A DNA stretch of 64,000 nt from Ureibacillus sp. FSL W7-1570 (GCF_038593265.1 NZ_CP151979.1:2549001-2613000), one strand, 5' to 3'; positions 1 to 9,192 are shown, numbered from the stretch's first letter. Translations and numbers: made by a program. The notes: a model not told the origin generated them from the sequence alone.

Positions 1-1
1 A

Positions 2-634
2 AAGGCAAAAGAATTTATGCCTTTTTATCGTTTAGTGGATTTTGCAAAAAAGAAAAGTCCGTTAGTAAGAAAATACGAGGATGAATTGCGTTCTTTTGCG
101 GATTTGCGAAATGTAATTGTGCATTATCGGGTATCCGAAGATTTTGTGATTGCCGAGCCTCATACACAAGTGGTTGAACGCATCGAATACATAGACGAAC
201 TGTTAGCCCGCCCGGGTTTAGTGGGACAAGTTTTTCGAAAGAAGGTAGTGGCCTTTCAAACGTCAGATTCCCTAAAAGATGTTTTAGATATTATTCAGGA
301 ACGGAAATATACGCAATTTCCTGTTTACGAGGGGAGGGATTTTCAAGGGCTCATCACGACGGTGGGCATTACGAACTGGTTGGCGGATGTGGCGAACCAA
401 AAGATTTTGGTTTACGACATGCCAACGATCAAAGAAATTTTGAATTACGAAAAAAAGCGGGTCAATTATAAGTTTGTCAGCAGAAATCTAACGGTTTATC
501 ACGCAAAGGAACTTTATAAGGAAAGTGTCGAAAAGGGGAAGCGGTATGATGCGCTATTGATTACGGAACATGGCAAGCCGCATCAAAAGTTGATCGGAAT
601 CATCACCCCTCTCGATTTAATGAAAGTGCATTGA
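2..634 (+). CDS. CBS-domain protein with HEPN-like N-terminal motif (5' partial)
   Basis: The frame is open to the left edge, so the gene probably starts outside the window; the first ATG visible is at 17. Counting from that Met, residues about 70-125 form a CBS module (VFRKKVVAF... QFPVYEG... GLITTVGITNWLA) and residues about 140-204 a second, more diverged half ending in GIITPLDLM. CBS pairs usually bind adenine nucleotides and act as regulatory switches. The N-terminal part contains DLRNVIVHYR, an R-N-x3-H arrangement that matches the RX4-6H signature of HEPN domains. Whether it has RNase activity cannot be judged from the truncated domain. It converges on the DUF421 gene. Function is unknown; the CBS assignment is firm, the HEPN assignment is tentative. 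Confidence 0.8.
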   Translation, partial: KAKEFMPFYRLVDFAKKKSPLVRKYEDELRSFADLRNVIVHYRVSEDFVIAEPHTQVVERIEYIDELLARPGLVGQVFRKKVVAFQTSDSLKDVLDIIQERKYTQFPVYEGRDFQGLITTVGITNWLADVANQKILVYDMPTIKEILNYEKKRVNYKFVSRNLTVYHAKELYKESVEKGKRYDALLITEHGKPHQKLIGIITPLDLMKVH

Positions 635-651
635 TTATACATACATAAAAT

Positions 652-688
652 AAGGTTTGTCCTTACTTGCTTTTTTTGGACAAACCTT
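652..688. terminator. Inverted repeat between convergent genes
   Basis: AAGGTTTGTCC at 652-662 is perfectly complementary to GGACAAACCTT at 678-688, with a 15-base T-rich loop. It sits between the CBS gene and the DUF421 gene and overlaps the 3' end of the latter. It probably terminates one or both transcripts, although neither side has a long T tract outside the stem. Confidence 0.5.
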
Positions 689-1394
689 GTCTATTATTAA
701 AAAGGGAAACATAGAGGGAACCATCTTCAAGAACTTGTGCAAAAAACACATCCTCCACTTTTTTCACATTTTTCTTTTTAAGTTTGTTGAGCAGCCAATC
801 TTCCGTTAGGTTTAATTCTGAAAGATTTTTCTCCACAATCTTCCCATCAGAAATAACTTCGGTTGGAAAGAGGGGTGAGTTTGGATAATCCGCTTTGATA
901 TCTTTTTTGGTGGCAGGGTTATTTTCAGGCTTTTTCATTACGCTGAGTTCACCGTTTGTTTCAAATACGGCATAATGGACTTCATCAAAGGAAAAGACGC
1001 CTTGTTCGCGCAAAAGCATGGCCAATTCATCGACATGAAGCCTTGCTTTTTTTAGCCCATGTTGATTGATCATTCCATTTTGGATCAAAATCGTCGGGCG
1101 ATCATCGACAATGACACGGATTTTCGTTGATTTGATCGATATAAAACTCATGAGAAGGGTCAAAATGGTCCAACAGGATAAAGCGATGATACCGTCAAAA
1201 AAAGGGGTTTTTATTTGAGTGGTAATTTCACCGGCAATCGATCCGATTGTAATGCCTGTAATGTAATGGAAGAAGGTCAACTGACTCAATTGTTTTTTCC
1301 CAATGATTCTTGCCAATACTAGTATCACAATAAAGGTAATGACGCTTCGAAAAACGATGTCCAAAAAGTTTGCTTCCCAAAAGTTTTCCATCAT
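663..1394 (-). CDS. DUF421 membrane protein (YetF/YrbG type)
   Basis: A protein of 243 residues. The chosen start is the first of two adjacent ATGs, seven bases after AAAGGAGG; a longer reading frame starting at 1427 would place that ribosome site inside the gene. Three membrane segments occupy roughly the first 90 residues (VFRSVITFIVILVLARIIG, then two more), followed by a soluble C-terminal domain with IRVIVDDRPTILIQNG and ELAMLLREQGVFSFDEVHYAVFE, both characteristic of DUF421. B. subtilis has several such proteins (YetF, YrbG, YkjA); their role is not firmly established, though an envelope or sporulation role has been suggested. It lies downstream of the KdpD-like gene on the same strand but behind that gene's terminator. 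Confidence 0.88.
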   Translation of the reverse strand: MMENFWEANFLDIVFRSVITFIVILVLARIIGKKQLSQLTFFHYITGITIGSIAGEITTQIKTPFFDGIIALSCWTILTLLMSFISIKSTKIRVIVDDRPTILIQNGMINQHGLKKARLHVDELAMLLREQGVFSFDEVHYAVFETNGELSVMKKPENNPATKKDIKADYPNSPLFPTEVISDGKIVEKNLSELNLTEDWLLNKLKKKNVKKVEDVFFAQVLEDGSLYVSLFNNRQGLSKKSK

Positions 1395-1457
1395 CCAGAA
1401 GCCTCCTTTCGCCTCTCCCTTTAGCATGAGCGGAAGAGGAAGGAACTATACAAAAAA

Positions 1458-1479
1458 ACAGAAGCAATCATGCTTCTGT
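1458..1479 (-). terminator. Intrinsic terminator of the KdpD-like stress gene
   Basis: Read on the minus strand, ACAGAAGCA pairs with TGCTTCTGT around a four-base loop and runs into a T tract (1458 down to 1452). It lies five bases after the stop codon of the universal-stress gene. Confidence 0.85.
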
Positions 1480-1483
1480 CCAA

Positions 1484-2170
1484 TCACACCAAATAATGTT
1501 TATATTCTTCCGGAATCTTTTCGGGATTTGATACAAAATCTTCCTCAACTTTCAATTCACACATTTTATGGTTGTGGGAAAAACGGAAAATGCCATTATC
1601 GAAGTCGGTACCGATTTCTTTGAAGAAAATCCCTTCGATATAGCGGCCTTTCGGGCACGTAAATACGATTTTATATCGTTCCCCTGCCGGAACGATAAAA
1701 GCCCGGACTCCTTTTTCATACATGCCGATTTCTTCATCTTCTGTAGGAGGGTTTACGGCCACAATATGAAAATCAACAAAAGGAATTTCTTTCAACAAGA
1801 CATTCAATAAAGACCCTTTTGTAATTTCCTCCCATCGGCTTTGGGCGCTTTGCCCAACGATTATTTGAGATACGTTCAATTCCTTGGCCACTTCCGCAAT
1901 CACTTTTTGAATGGGCCGTTTTTCATTATCCCGAATGATAAATTTTTCAACCCCGAGTTCCTTCGCCAACTCGTTCCATCGTTCAATATAACCGGACTTT
2001 TCGGCATCGAACTTGTCGAGAGGTTTCGAATCGACGGTTAATATATATAATGGACAATTGAGCAAAGAAGCGAGTTTATGGCCTCTTCGAATCAGCCGTT
2101 CTCCGTTTAAACCATAATAGACGCAAACCAAAATGCTTTCATCCGTTTGCTTTTTGATATCATTCACCAT
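1484..2170 (-). CDS. Universal stress / KdpD-type nucleotide-binding protein
   Basis: A protein of 228 residues. The start is the ATG at 2170 with AGAGGTG upstream; an upstream in-frame ATG at 2221 lacks a ribosome site. Residues about 10-140 follow the USP domain found inside the sensor kinase KdpD: ILVCVYYGLNGERLIRRG, then LYILTVDS, SQIIVGQSAQSRWEEITKGS and FHIVAVNP. The VGQSxxSRWEE loop is the nucleotide-binding segment of this subfamily. The C-terminal 80 residues (FTCPKGRYIEGIFFKEIG) match nothing I recognise. No histidine-kinase or membrane region is present, so this is a free-standing KdpD sensor-like domain. The divergent mrp operon suggests a link to cation stress; that is inference. 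Confidence 0.75.
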   Translation of the reverse strand: MVNDIKKQTDESILVCVYYGLNGERLIRRGHKLASLLNCPLYILTVDSKPLDKFDAEKSGYIERWNELAKELGVEKFIIRDNEKRPIQKVIAEVAKELNVSQIIVGQSAQSRWEEITKGSLLNVLLKEIPFVDFHIVAVNPPTEDEEIGMYEKGVRAFIVPAGERYKIVFTCPKGRYIEGIFFKEIGTDFDNGIFRFSHNHKMCELKVEEDFVSNPEKIPEEYKHYLV

Positions 2171-2392
2171 TATTATCGCACCTCTTAAATTTATGTAATA
2201 CAAATTTTCAACATTCCGCAATCAAAATCCATGAAAACCATTTTGCTTTATTATATACTTAAAATTGTAGACTAAGGTTTATTTTTTCTAAAAAATACAT
2301 ATCAATTAAAATCATGTTGTTGACACAATATTATGCAATGCAGTTTTGTTTTCGTCAAGTGAATGGAATAAGTGAAGGGAGGAGAGAATTAA

Positions 2393-4804
2393 GTGACAAC
2401 GGATGTTGCCATCGTCCTCACCCCGTTTATTTTTGCCCTGATGATTCCCGTATTTCACAGGTACATTAGCAAGAGATACATTGGCTGGCTTGTAATGACT
2501 GTATCTTTCATTTTATTTTTTCTATTAGCTGCTTATATTCCCCGTATTTCTAACGGCGAAGTCATTACTTTCACTCATGAGTGGATCCCCTCGTTAGGTA
2601 TCAATTTCACCACTTATCTGGATGGACTAAGCTTAATTTTTAGTTTACTCATAACCGGAGTAGGAAGCTTAGTTGGTTTGTACTCCATTTTCTATTTATC
2701 TAGAAGTGAACAGCTATACCATTTTTATTGCTATCTACTCTTGTTTATGGGGGCAATGTTAGGGGTTGTTCTATCTGATAATTTATTAGTTTTATATGGA
2801 TTTTGGGAATTAACAAGTGTTTCATCATTTTTATTGATTGCTTTTTGGCATCATCGGAAAGCTTCCAGAGCCGGAGCAAGAAAATCCATGCTTATAACGG
2901 TTGCTGGCGGTATTTCTATGCTTGCCGGATTTTTGATGCTTTATGAGGTGTCCGGTACGTTGAGCATCCGGGAAATCATCGATAAAGTGGATCTGATTCG
3001 CGGCAGTGCCTTGTTTGTGCCGGCGCTTGTGTTGATTTTATTAGGAGCTTTTACAAAATCGGCCCAATTTCCGTTTTATATTTGGCTGCCGGATGCGATG
3101 GAGGCCCCGACACCCGTGAGTGCATATTTGCATTCCGCAACGATGGTAAAAGCGGGCATTTACTTGGTGGCTAGACTTACGCCTGTTTTTGGCGGAGAAG
3201 CGGTTTGGTTTTGGTTGGTAACGGGGGTTGGTTTATTTACGCTGTTTTGGGGCTCTTTCAACGCTGTGAAGCAAGTGGATTTGAAAGCGTTGCTCGCCTT
3301 TTCGACGGTCAGCCAACTGGGGCTCATCATGAGTTTATTGGGCATGGGTTCCGTGGCAATCTATCTGGGTTATTCCGCTGAAACGATAATCTACACGCAA
3401 GCGGCATTTGCTGCCATATTCCACTTAATTAATCATTCCACTTTTAAAGGTGCGCTGTTTATGATGGTCGGAATCATCGACCATGAATTGGGTACGCGCG
3501 ATATTCGGAGACTGGGCGGACTGATGTCTTTCATGCCGCTCACCTTTACGATTGCGTTGATTGGCAGTTTATCGATGGCAGGGCTTCCTCCATTCAACGG
3601 ATTTTTGAGCAAAGAAATGTTTTTCGCTGCGACTCTTCATATACAGGATTTGAGCATTTTTTCTCTCGACCATATCGGTTTCCTGATTCCAATCGTTGCA
3701 TGGATTGCGAGTGTATTCACGTTCGTGTACTGCTTGATTATTGTCGGGAAAACATTCTTTGGGAAAGTGAAATCCCATTGGCTGGACAAACATCCTCATG
3801 AAGCGCCAATTGGAATGTTGATTTCTCCTTATACGCTCATCATTTTTGTTGTTGGAATTTTCTTTTTCCCGAATTTGCTTGGCCAATATATTTTAAGACC
3901 TGCAATGGCAAGCATTTATCCTTCATTTCCATCCACACAAGAATTGACCCCGACCATCCATGCCTGGCATGGATTATTGAGTCCGGAGCTTTGGATGACG
4001 ATTTTTGTAATCATCGCAGGAATTATTCTGTATAGTATTTTGAAAAGCTGGAAACCGATTTATCGGGTACTTCCTCAAAAATTCTCATTGAATGAGATTT
4101 TTAATAACGGGATTTTATTGAGCGAATCATTATCGGCACGATTGACAAACCGGTACATGACAGGCAATTTGACAGATTATTTTGTTTATATATATCTTGC
4201 CTTTTTATTATTTGTCGGAGGATATTTTCTTCGCGCGGATCTTATGGTTTTAAGTCCAGTCCATCTTGAATCGCTGGAAGTGTTTGAAATCATTCTGGTG
4301 TTGATTATGATTGTGTCTTCCATCGGAATAGTGTTTGCGACATCCCGTATTACATCCGTATTTCTGAACGGGGTTTTAGGATATTCGACTGCCTTGTTTT
4401 TTATCGTGTTTCGGGCACCGGATTTGGCATTGACGCAGCTGGCGGTGGAATCTGTTTCAACGGTGCTGTATTTAATTTGTTTCAGACATTTGCCTGAAAT
4501 AAAAAAAGAGATGCTTCCAAAATGGAAAAAGATAAGAAATGTTTTGATTTCGGCTGCTGCCGGGGCAACGGTTACGCTGGTCGGTTTTGCGGCCATTCAC
4601 TACGAGAAATTTATGACGATTTCTTATTATTTTAATGATTCTTATGAATTGGCCGGAGGAAAAAATATCGTCAACACAATTTTGGGTGATTTCCGTGCTT
4701 TCGATACGATGCTTGAAGTGGTCGTGTTGTTTATTGCAGGTTTGGGAGTATACGCCATCATCAAGTTGAAAGCAAAAGGAGGGGGAACAAATGAGAATCA
4801 ATGA
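2393..4804 (+). CDS. mrpA: Na+/H+ antiporter Mrp subunit A
   Basis: A large polytopic subunit (803 residues) of the seven-protein Mrp cation/proton antiporter, homologous to NuoL of complex I. It starts at GTG 2393 behind GAAGGGAGGAG. The proton-path region has the expected Glu in LYGFWELTSVSSFLLIAFWHH and the Lys/His-rich stretch FTKSAQFPFYIWLPDAMEAP followed by VSAYLHSATMVKAG. Residues from about 620 onward form the MrpA C-terminal extension (FRAPDLALTQLAVESVSTVL), which resembles a NuoJ/MbhD-type domain. It is the first gene of mrpABCDEFG, overlapping mrpB by 14 bases. The complex exports Na+ in exchange for H+ in Bacillales and supports alkali and salt tolerance and, in B. subtilis, sporulation. 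Confidence 0.96.
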   Translation: MTTDVAIVLTPFIFALMIPVFHRYISKRYIGWLVMTVSFILFFLLAAYIPRISNGEVITFTHEWIPSLGINFTTYLDGLSLIFSLLITGVGSLVGLYSIFYLSRSEQLYHFYCYLLLFMGAMLGVVLSDNLLVLYGFWELTSVSSFLLIAFWHHRKASRAGARKSMLITVAGGISMLAGFLMLYEVSGTLSIREIIDKVDLIRGSALFVPALVLILLGAFTKSAQFPFYIWLPDAMEAPTPVSAYLHSATMVKAGIYLVARLTPVFGGEAVWFWLVTGVGLFTLFWGSFNAVKQVDLKALLAFSTVSQLGLIMSLLGMGSVAIYLGYSAETIIYTQAAFAAIFHLINHSTFKGALFMMVGIIDHELGTRDIRRLGGLMSFMPLTFTIALIGSLSMAGLPPFNGFLSKEMFFAATLHIQDLSIFSLDHIGFLIPIVAWIASVFTFVYCLIIVGKTFFGKVKSHWLDKHPHEAPIGMLISPYTLIIFVVGIFFFPNLLGQYILRPAMASIYPSFPSTQELTPTIHAWHGLLSPELWMTIFVIIAGIILYSILKSWKPIYRVLPQKFSLNEIFNNGILLSESLSARLTNRYMTGNLTDYFVYIYLAFLLFVGGYFLRADLMVLSPVHLESLEVFEIILVLIMIVSSIGIVFATSRITSVFLNGVLGYSTALFFIVFRAPDLALTQLAVESVSTVLYLICFRHLPEIKKEMLPKWKKIRNVLISAAAGATVTLVGFAAIHYEKFMTISYYFNDSYELAGGKNIVNTILGDFRAFDTMLEVVVLFIAGLGVYAIIKLKAKGGGTNENQ

Positions 4805-5213
4805 TGTGATTTTGCGGACGGTCGTAAAAGGGATCACTTTAATTATCCTGACGCTCGGTGTGTACTTGTTTTTCTCGGGCCACCATGCACCGGGGGGAGG
4901 CTTCATTGGCGGACTTGTTCTCGCCTCCGGGATCATTCTCCTTTATGTAACGTACGATATCGATACGATTCAAAAGAAAATCCCCTTTGATTTTAAGAAG
5001 GTGGCGGCCCTTGGCGTTTTGATTGCAACGGGAACAGGATTGGGGGCAATTTATTTTGATTTGCCATTTTTAACTCATACGGATGGACATTTTGCGTTTC
5101 CATTTATAGGTGATAAACATTTATCGACGGTGACTTTGTTTGAAGCGGGAGTGGCCTTAACGGTGATTGGCACGCTCGTTACAATGATTATAAGCATAAG
5201 TGAGGATGAGTAA
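4791..5213 (+). CDS. mrpB: Na+/H+ antiporter Mrp subunit B
   Basis: A 140-residue MnhB-family membrane subunit with the family hallmark FFSGHHAPGGGFIGGLV near residue 30 and four predicted membrane segments. Its ATG lies inside the end of mrpA, 12 bases after the AGGAGGGGG ribosome site, so translation is probably coupled. MrpB is needed for full activity of the hetero-oligomeric antiporter; it has no independent catalytic signature. Confidence 0.96.
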   Translation: MRINDVILRTVVKGITLIILTLGVYLFFSGHHAPGGGFIGGLVLASGIILLYVTYDIDTIQKKIPFDFKKVAALGVLIATGTGLGAIYFDLPFLTHTDGHFAFPFIGDKHLSTVTLFEAGVALTVIGTLVTMIISISEDE

Positions 5214-5217
5214 ATGT

Positions 5218-5556
5218 ATGGAACAGGTCATGTTGGTTTTGATTGGGATACTCGTTTCAGTGGCTACCTATTTGATCCTCTCGCGGAATATGATTCGCGT
5301 CATTCTTGGCACGGCTGTATTGTCCCATGCAGTGAATTTGCTGATTATGACGGTTGGTGGATTAAAAGCCGGAAATGTACCTTTGCTGGGCCACGGGGAA
5401 GAACCTTTTACCGATGCCTTGCCGCAGGCTTTGATTTTAACAGCGATTGTAATCAGCTTTGCCACGACCGCTTTTTTGCTCGTATTAGCCTACCGCACCT
5501 ATCAAACGAATGGGTCGGATGATTTTAACGAATTGAGAGGAATGTCCGATGAGTAA
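5218..5556 (+). CDS. mrpC: Na+/H+ antiporter Mrp subunit C
   Basis: A NuoK-like small subunit with three membrane segments. The conserved run PLPQALILTAIVISFATTAFL is typical for MrpC. The start is ambiguous: in-frame ATGs occur at 5200, 5206 and 5218. I chose 5218 because MEQVM aligns with the N-terminus of characterised MrpC proteins and gives the usual length (112 residues), although the GAGG upstream is about 12 bases away. Beginning at 5200 would overlap mrpB. Confidence 0.93.
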   Translation: MEQVMLVLIGILVSVATYLILSRNMIRVILGTAVLSHAVNLLIMTVGGLKAGNVPLLGHGEEPFTDALPQALILTAIVISFATTAFLLVLAYRTYQTNGSDDFNELRGMSDE

Positions 5557-7042
5557 CAACATCATTGTCTTGCCTCTGGTTATTCCCATATTTACAGCCG
5601 TTATTTTAATCTTTTTGCGAAAGCATGTGGTCGTGCAAAGGATCATCGCTTTTTTGACAATGCTTGCGGTTAGCATCATATCTTTCTTTTTGCTGGTGCT
5701 TGTGCAAAGAGAAGGGATTATAAGAATAGACTTTGGAGGATGGAAACCGCCATTCGGGATTTTGTTCGTTGCGGACGCTTTTTCGGTGTTGATGGTACTA
5801 ACAGCAAGCATTGTCACACTGATTTGTTTGCTATATGCCTTTTCGACGGTTGGCGAGCGGCATGAATACATGTTTTTTTATTCTTTTGTCTTGCTTCTGG
5901 TTGCCGGAGTCAACGGTTCCTTCTTAACAGGGGATATTTTCAACTTGTTCGTCTGTTTTGAAGTGATGTTAATGGCATCTTATGCATTAGTCGCATTGGG
6001 CGGTGAGAAGGTTCAACTCCGGGAATCGTTGAAATATGTATTAATTAATGTTGTAGGTTCTTCCGTTTTCTTAATTGCCCTTGCATATTTATATGGAACG
6101 GTGAAAACGTTGAATATGGCACACATTGCCGAGAGGGTTGCTGAAGCGGGGCAAGATCCGATGTTGACAACCGTTTCCCTTGTGCTGTTTATTGTCTTCA
6201 GTTTGAAGGCCGGTTTAGTGCTGTTTTTCTGGTTACCGGGTTCCTATGTGGTACCGCCCGCAGCGGTGCAGGCATTGTTTGCGGCATTGCTCACAAAGGT
6301 TGGAGTGTATGCGCTGATTCGCACATTCACATTGATGTTCCCGCATCGTCCGGAGGTAACCCATACCATCATTGGCGTTTTTGCGGGTTTAACAATCATC
6401 CTGGGATGTTTGGGCGCATTATCATCCCGGAATGTGTTAAGAATCGCCGCTTATAATATTGTGATTGCTGTGGGCTTTATTTTAATAGGGTTGGCGAGTG
6501 GTACGGAAAACGCACTGGCAGGGTCCGTGTTTTATTTAATCCATGACATGATTGCGAAAGCGTTGTTGTTCCTGTTGGTGGGCTTGATGGTCTTTTTGAC
6601 CGGCGAAAAGTTTATTGATAATATGAGCGGACTCATCCGAAACTACCCATTATTCGGATGGATCTATTTCCTGACGATGCTGGCTTTGGTCGGTATTCCG
6701 CCACTCAGCGGTTTTGTGGGAAAAATATTGATTGGCAAGGGGGCGATTGAAGCGGGTTCCTATGTATTGCTGTTCCTCGGGTTCGCATCCAGCCTTGTGG
6801 TGCTCTTTTCGTTGCTGAAAATATTCCTGAGTTCATTCTTTGGGGAAACGATTATTACCAATGAAGATAAAAAACCGCTTCCCATCGCTTCAATGGTTTC
6901 GCTTGTTGCTTTTGCCCTCTGCATTGTGGGGATGGGTTTAGGGGCGGAGCAGCTGATGGCCTATGTCAAAGATGCGGCAAAAATCCTCGTGAACCCATCC
7001 ATCTATATTGATGCCATATTAAGCGAAAGCGAGGGGGTGTGA
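5549..7042 (+). CDS. mrpD: Na+/H+ antiporter Mrp subunit D
   Basis: A NuoN/NuoM-like antiporter subunit of 497 residues with about 14 membrane segments. The essential acidic residue of the first channel is visible in IFNLFVCFEVMLMASYAL and the conserved Lys in VFSLKAGLVLFFWLPGSY, followed by VQALFAALLTKVGVYALIR. Its start overlaps the end of mrpC by eight bases. With MrpA it forms the proton-translocating core of the complex. Confidence 0.96.
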   Translation: MSNNIIVLPLVIPIFTAVILIFLRKHVVVQRIIAFLTMLAVSIISFFLLVLVQREGIIRIDFGGWKPPFGILFVADAFSVLMVLTASIVTLICLLYAFSTVGERHEYMFFYSFVLLLVAGVNGSFLTGDIFNLFVCFEVMLMASYALVALGGEKVQLRESLKYVLINVVGSSVFLIALAYLYGTVKTLNMAHIAERVAEAGQDPMLTTVSLVLFIVFSLKAGLVLFFWLPGSYVVPPAAVQALFAALLTKVGVYALIRTFTLMFPHRPEVTHTIIGVFAGLTIILGCLGALSSRNVLRIAAYNIVIAVGFILIGLASGTENALAGSVFYLIHDMIAKALLFLLVGLMVFLTGEKFIDNMSGLIRNYPLFGWIYFLTMLALVGIPPLSGFVGKILIGKGAIEAGSYVLLFLGFASSLVVLFSLLKIFLSSFFGETIITNEDKKPLPIASMVSLVAFALCIVGMGLGAEQLMAYVKDAAKILVNPSIYIDAILSESEGV

Positions 7043-7530
7043 AGGTGTTTTTTGCCCAATTCATTTTAAACTTATTTATTGCGCTGCTTTGGCTCTTGTT
7101 TAAAGACGAGCCGAAGCCGACCCTCTCCACTTTTAATACCGGATTTATCGTCGGTATTGGAATCCTTTATCTCATGCATCGGTTTTTTGGGACGAGGTTT
7201 TATTTGATCCGGCTTGTGAAAATTCTAAAGCTTGCGCTTGTTTTCTTCAGAGAATTGATCGTTTCCGGATTTGTCGTCATGAAGCAGGTGTTGACTCCAA
7301 ACTTGAATATCACACCAGGTATTTTTAAATATAAGACGATTTTGGAAAAAGATTGGGAAGTAACGGCCCTTGCCTTGTTATTGACATTGACACCCGGATC
7401 GGTGGTGATGGAAGTGTCGGAATCTGGCGATGAATTATATATTCACGCAATGGATATTGGACAGAAGGAAGATTTGATTCGATCGTTGGGGAGATTTGAG
7501 ACTGTCATATTGGAGGTGTCCCGGGATTGA
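7039..7530 (+). CDS. mrpE: Na+/H+ antiporter Mrp subunit E
   Basis: An MnhE-family subunit of 163 residues with two N-terminal membrane segments and a soluble domain containing TALALLLTLTPGSVVMEVS, the family signature. The start is a GTG overlapping the mrpD stop codon, with GAGGGGG just upstream; a second in-frame GTG lies two codons later. Confidence 0.94.
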   Translation: MKVFFAQFILNLFIALLWLLFKDEPKPTLSTFNTGFIVGIGILYLMHRFFGTRFYLIRLVKILKLALVFFRELIVSGFVVMKQVLTPNLNITPGIFKYKTILEKDWEVTALALLLTLTPGSVVMEVSESGDELYIHAMDIGQKEDLIRSLGRFETVILEVSRD

Positions 7531-7811
7531 TTGAAACGATGTTGCTGATTGCCTTGGCTTTGTTTATGATTGCCATTGCTTTACATGTCATTCGGATTAT
7601 TAAAGGTCCGACAATGCCTGATCGGGCCATTGCCCTCGATACGATCGGGGTTAATTTGATTTCGTCCATGGCGATTGTTTCCATTTTGTTTGAAACGACT
7701 GCCTTTTTGGAGGCTATATTAATATTGGGGATTTTAGCCTTTATTGGGACGATCGCTTTTTCCAAATTTATTGAAAGGGGTGTCATTATTGAACGCAAGT
7801 CAGATCATTGA
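7527..7811 (+). CDS. mrpF: Na+/H+ antiporter Mrp subunit F
   Basis: A 94-residue, three-helix subunit with the MrpF signature RIIKGPTMPDRAIALDTIG. It starts at TTG 7527 overlapping the mrpE stop, with TTGGAGGTG upstream. MrpF has been linked to Na+ and cholate efflux in B. subtilis. Confidence 0.94.
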   Translation: MIETMLLIALALFMIAIALHVIRIIKGPTMPDRAIALDTIGVNLISSMAIVSILFETTAFLEAILILGILAFIGTIAFSKFIERGVIIERKSDH

Positions 7812-8163
7812 GTGGATTTGCGCCATGATTATGTTGTTGGGGGCAATCATCAGTGTCATTAGTGCTGTTGGAATGCTCCGTTTTCCGGATGTTTATACCC
7901 GGTCCCATGCGGTGGCCAAAAGCGCCACATTAGGGGTTTTATCTTGTCTGATCGGGTCTTTTGTTTATATATGGGTTCAAGATGGGTATATCAGTATCCG
8001 CATATTGTTGGGCATTTTATTTGTATTTATCACTTCTCCGGTTGCCAGTCATCTTGTCATCCGGGCAGCCTACCGTTCAGGGGTGCCTTTGGCGGAAGGT
8101 TCAGGCGAGGATGAGTTGAAGTCGGTCTTATTTGGCGGAAAAGATGCGGAACAACTAAAATGA
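7789..8163 (+). CDS. mrpG: Na+/H+ antiporter Mrp subunit G
   Basis: A three-helix MnhG subunit; the segment MLRFPDVYTRSHAVAKSATLG is diagnostic. I place the start at TTG 7789, ahead of NASQIIEWI, because AAAGGGGTG lies just upstream and it gives the usual 124 residues. A longer frame from 7744 would overlap mrpF far more. It is the last gene of the operon; I see no terminator in the 34 bases before the next gene. Confidence 0.93.
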   Translation: MNASQIIEWICAMIMLLGAIISVISAVGMLRFPDVYTRSHAVAKSATLGVLSCLIGSFVYIWVQDGYISIRILLGILFVFITSPVASHLVIRAAYRSGVPLAEGSGEDELKSVLFGGKDAEQLK

Positions 8164-8197
8164 TGGCTTGAATCTCTCTATATAAACCCATAATATT

Positions 8198-9058
8198 ATG
8201 AATGGATATTCCGGAAAATTAAAAAGAATTGAGCGAAACAAATTGAAAAAGTTGCTGAAAATCATATTATTGATTGTCGGAGTATATGTGTTTTTGTACG
8301 TAAACAATCATTGGATCGTCATCACGGAAAGAACCTATGAATCCGAAAAAATCCCAAAATCCTTTGAAGGCTTTCGGATTACCCAAGTTTCTGACTTGCA
8401 TGATGCCCTGTTTGGAGAGAATCAGAAAAAATTAATCGAGAAAGTGCGGAACACCAAACCGGATGCCATTTTTATTACAGGCGATTTGATTGACAGCAAC
8501 CGGTATGACTTGGAACAAAGTTTAACGGCTGTCCGGGGATTTGTTGAAATTGCGGATGTGTATTATGTCATAGGAAATCATGAAGTGGCCATTAATCAAG
8601 TGGACGAAATTTATGATGCGCTTCAAAAATTGGGGGTACATATTTTGCCGAATGCTGCCATATGGCTGGAACGCGGCGGAGAAAAAATAGCCGTTGCCGG
8701 CATTGAAGATCCCCTCAATGGCGCTGATACGCAAATCATGTTAAATACTGCGATGGCCCATGTACCAAAAGAATTTTTTACCGCATTGCTTGCCCATCGT
8801 CCGGAAAAATTTGATATCTATACAAAAAATGAAATTGATTTGGTATTTGCGGGACATGCCCATGGTGGCCAAATCCGGATTCCTTTGGTAGGAGGACTCA
8901 TTGCGCCGGGACAAGGATTTTTCCCTGAATATACAGCGGGATTTTATGAAGAGAATCAAACGACAATGAACGTCAACAGAGGGTTGGGAAACAGCGGCGC
9001 GCCATTTCGCATTTTTAATTTTCCTGAAATTGTAGTGGTTGAGCTGAAGGCGAAATAA
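8198..9058 (+). CDS. Membrane-anchored metallophosphoesterase
   Basis: A 286-residue calcineurin-like phosphoesterase (YkuE/YaeI type). One N-terminal membrane segment (LKIILLIVGVYVFLYV, about 25-40) precedes the catalytic domain. The metal-binding motifs appear in order: SDLHD near 67, TGDLID near 95, GNHE near 127 and AGHAHGGQ near 225. Such enzymes may act on membrane lipids or nucleotides; YkuE is a Tat substrate, but no twin-arginine motif is seen here. The ATG at 8198 has no clear ribosome site. It is followed by its own terminator. Confidence 0.88.
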   Translation: MNGYSGKLKRIERNKLKKLLKIILLIVGVYVFLYVNNHWIVITERTYESEKIPKSFEGFRITQVSDLHDALFGENQKKLIEKVRNTKPDAIFITGDLIDSNRYDLEQSLTAVRGFVEIADVYYVIGNHEVAINQVDEIYDALQKLGVHILPNAAIWLERGGEKIAVAGIEDPLNGADTQIMLNTAMAHVPKEFFTALLAHRPEKFDIYTKNEIDLVFAGHAHGGQIRIPLVGGLIAPGQGFFPEYTAGFYEENQTTMNVNRGLGNSGAPFRIFNFPEIVVVELKAK

Positions 9059-9071
9059 CGTGCGATGAAAC

Positions 9072-9095
9072 CGTCTCAATCTGAGGCGTTTTTTT
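9072..9095 (+). terminator. Intrinsic terminator after the phosphoesterase
   Basis: CGTCTCA pairs with TGAGGCG (one G-U pair) around a three-base loop, followed directly by seven T residues. Confidence 0.85.
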
Positions 9096-9192
9096 GTTGC
9101 AATCTGACAGGAGAAGATATTTGACCAAAAGTTATTTTTCATTATGATTGTAATTAGATTTCTTATGGAATTAAGCAAAGGAGACTACACAG

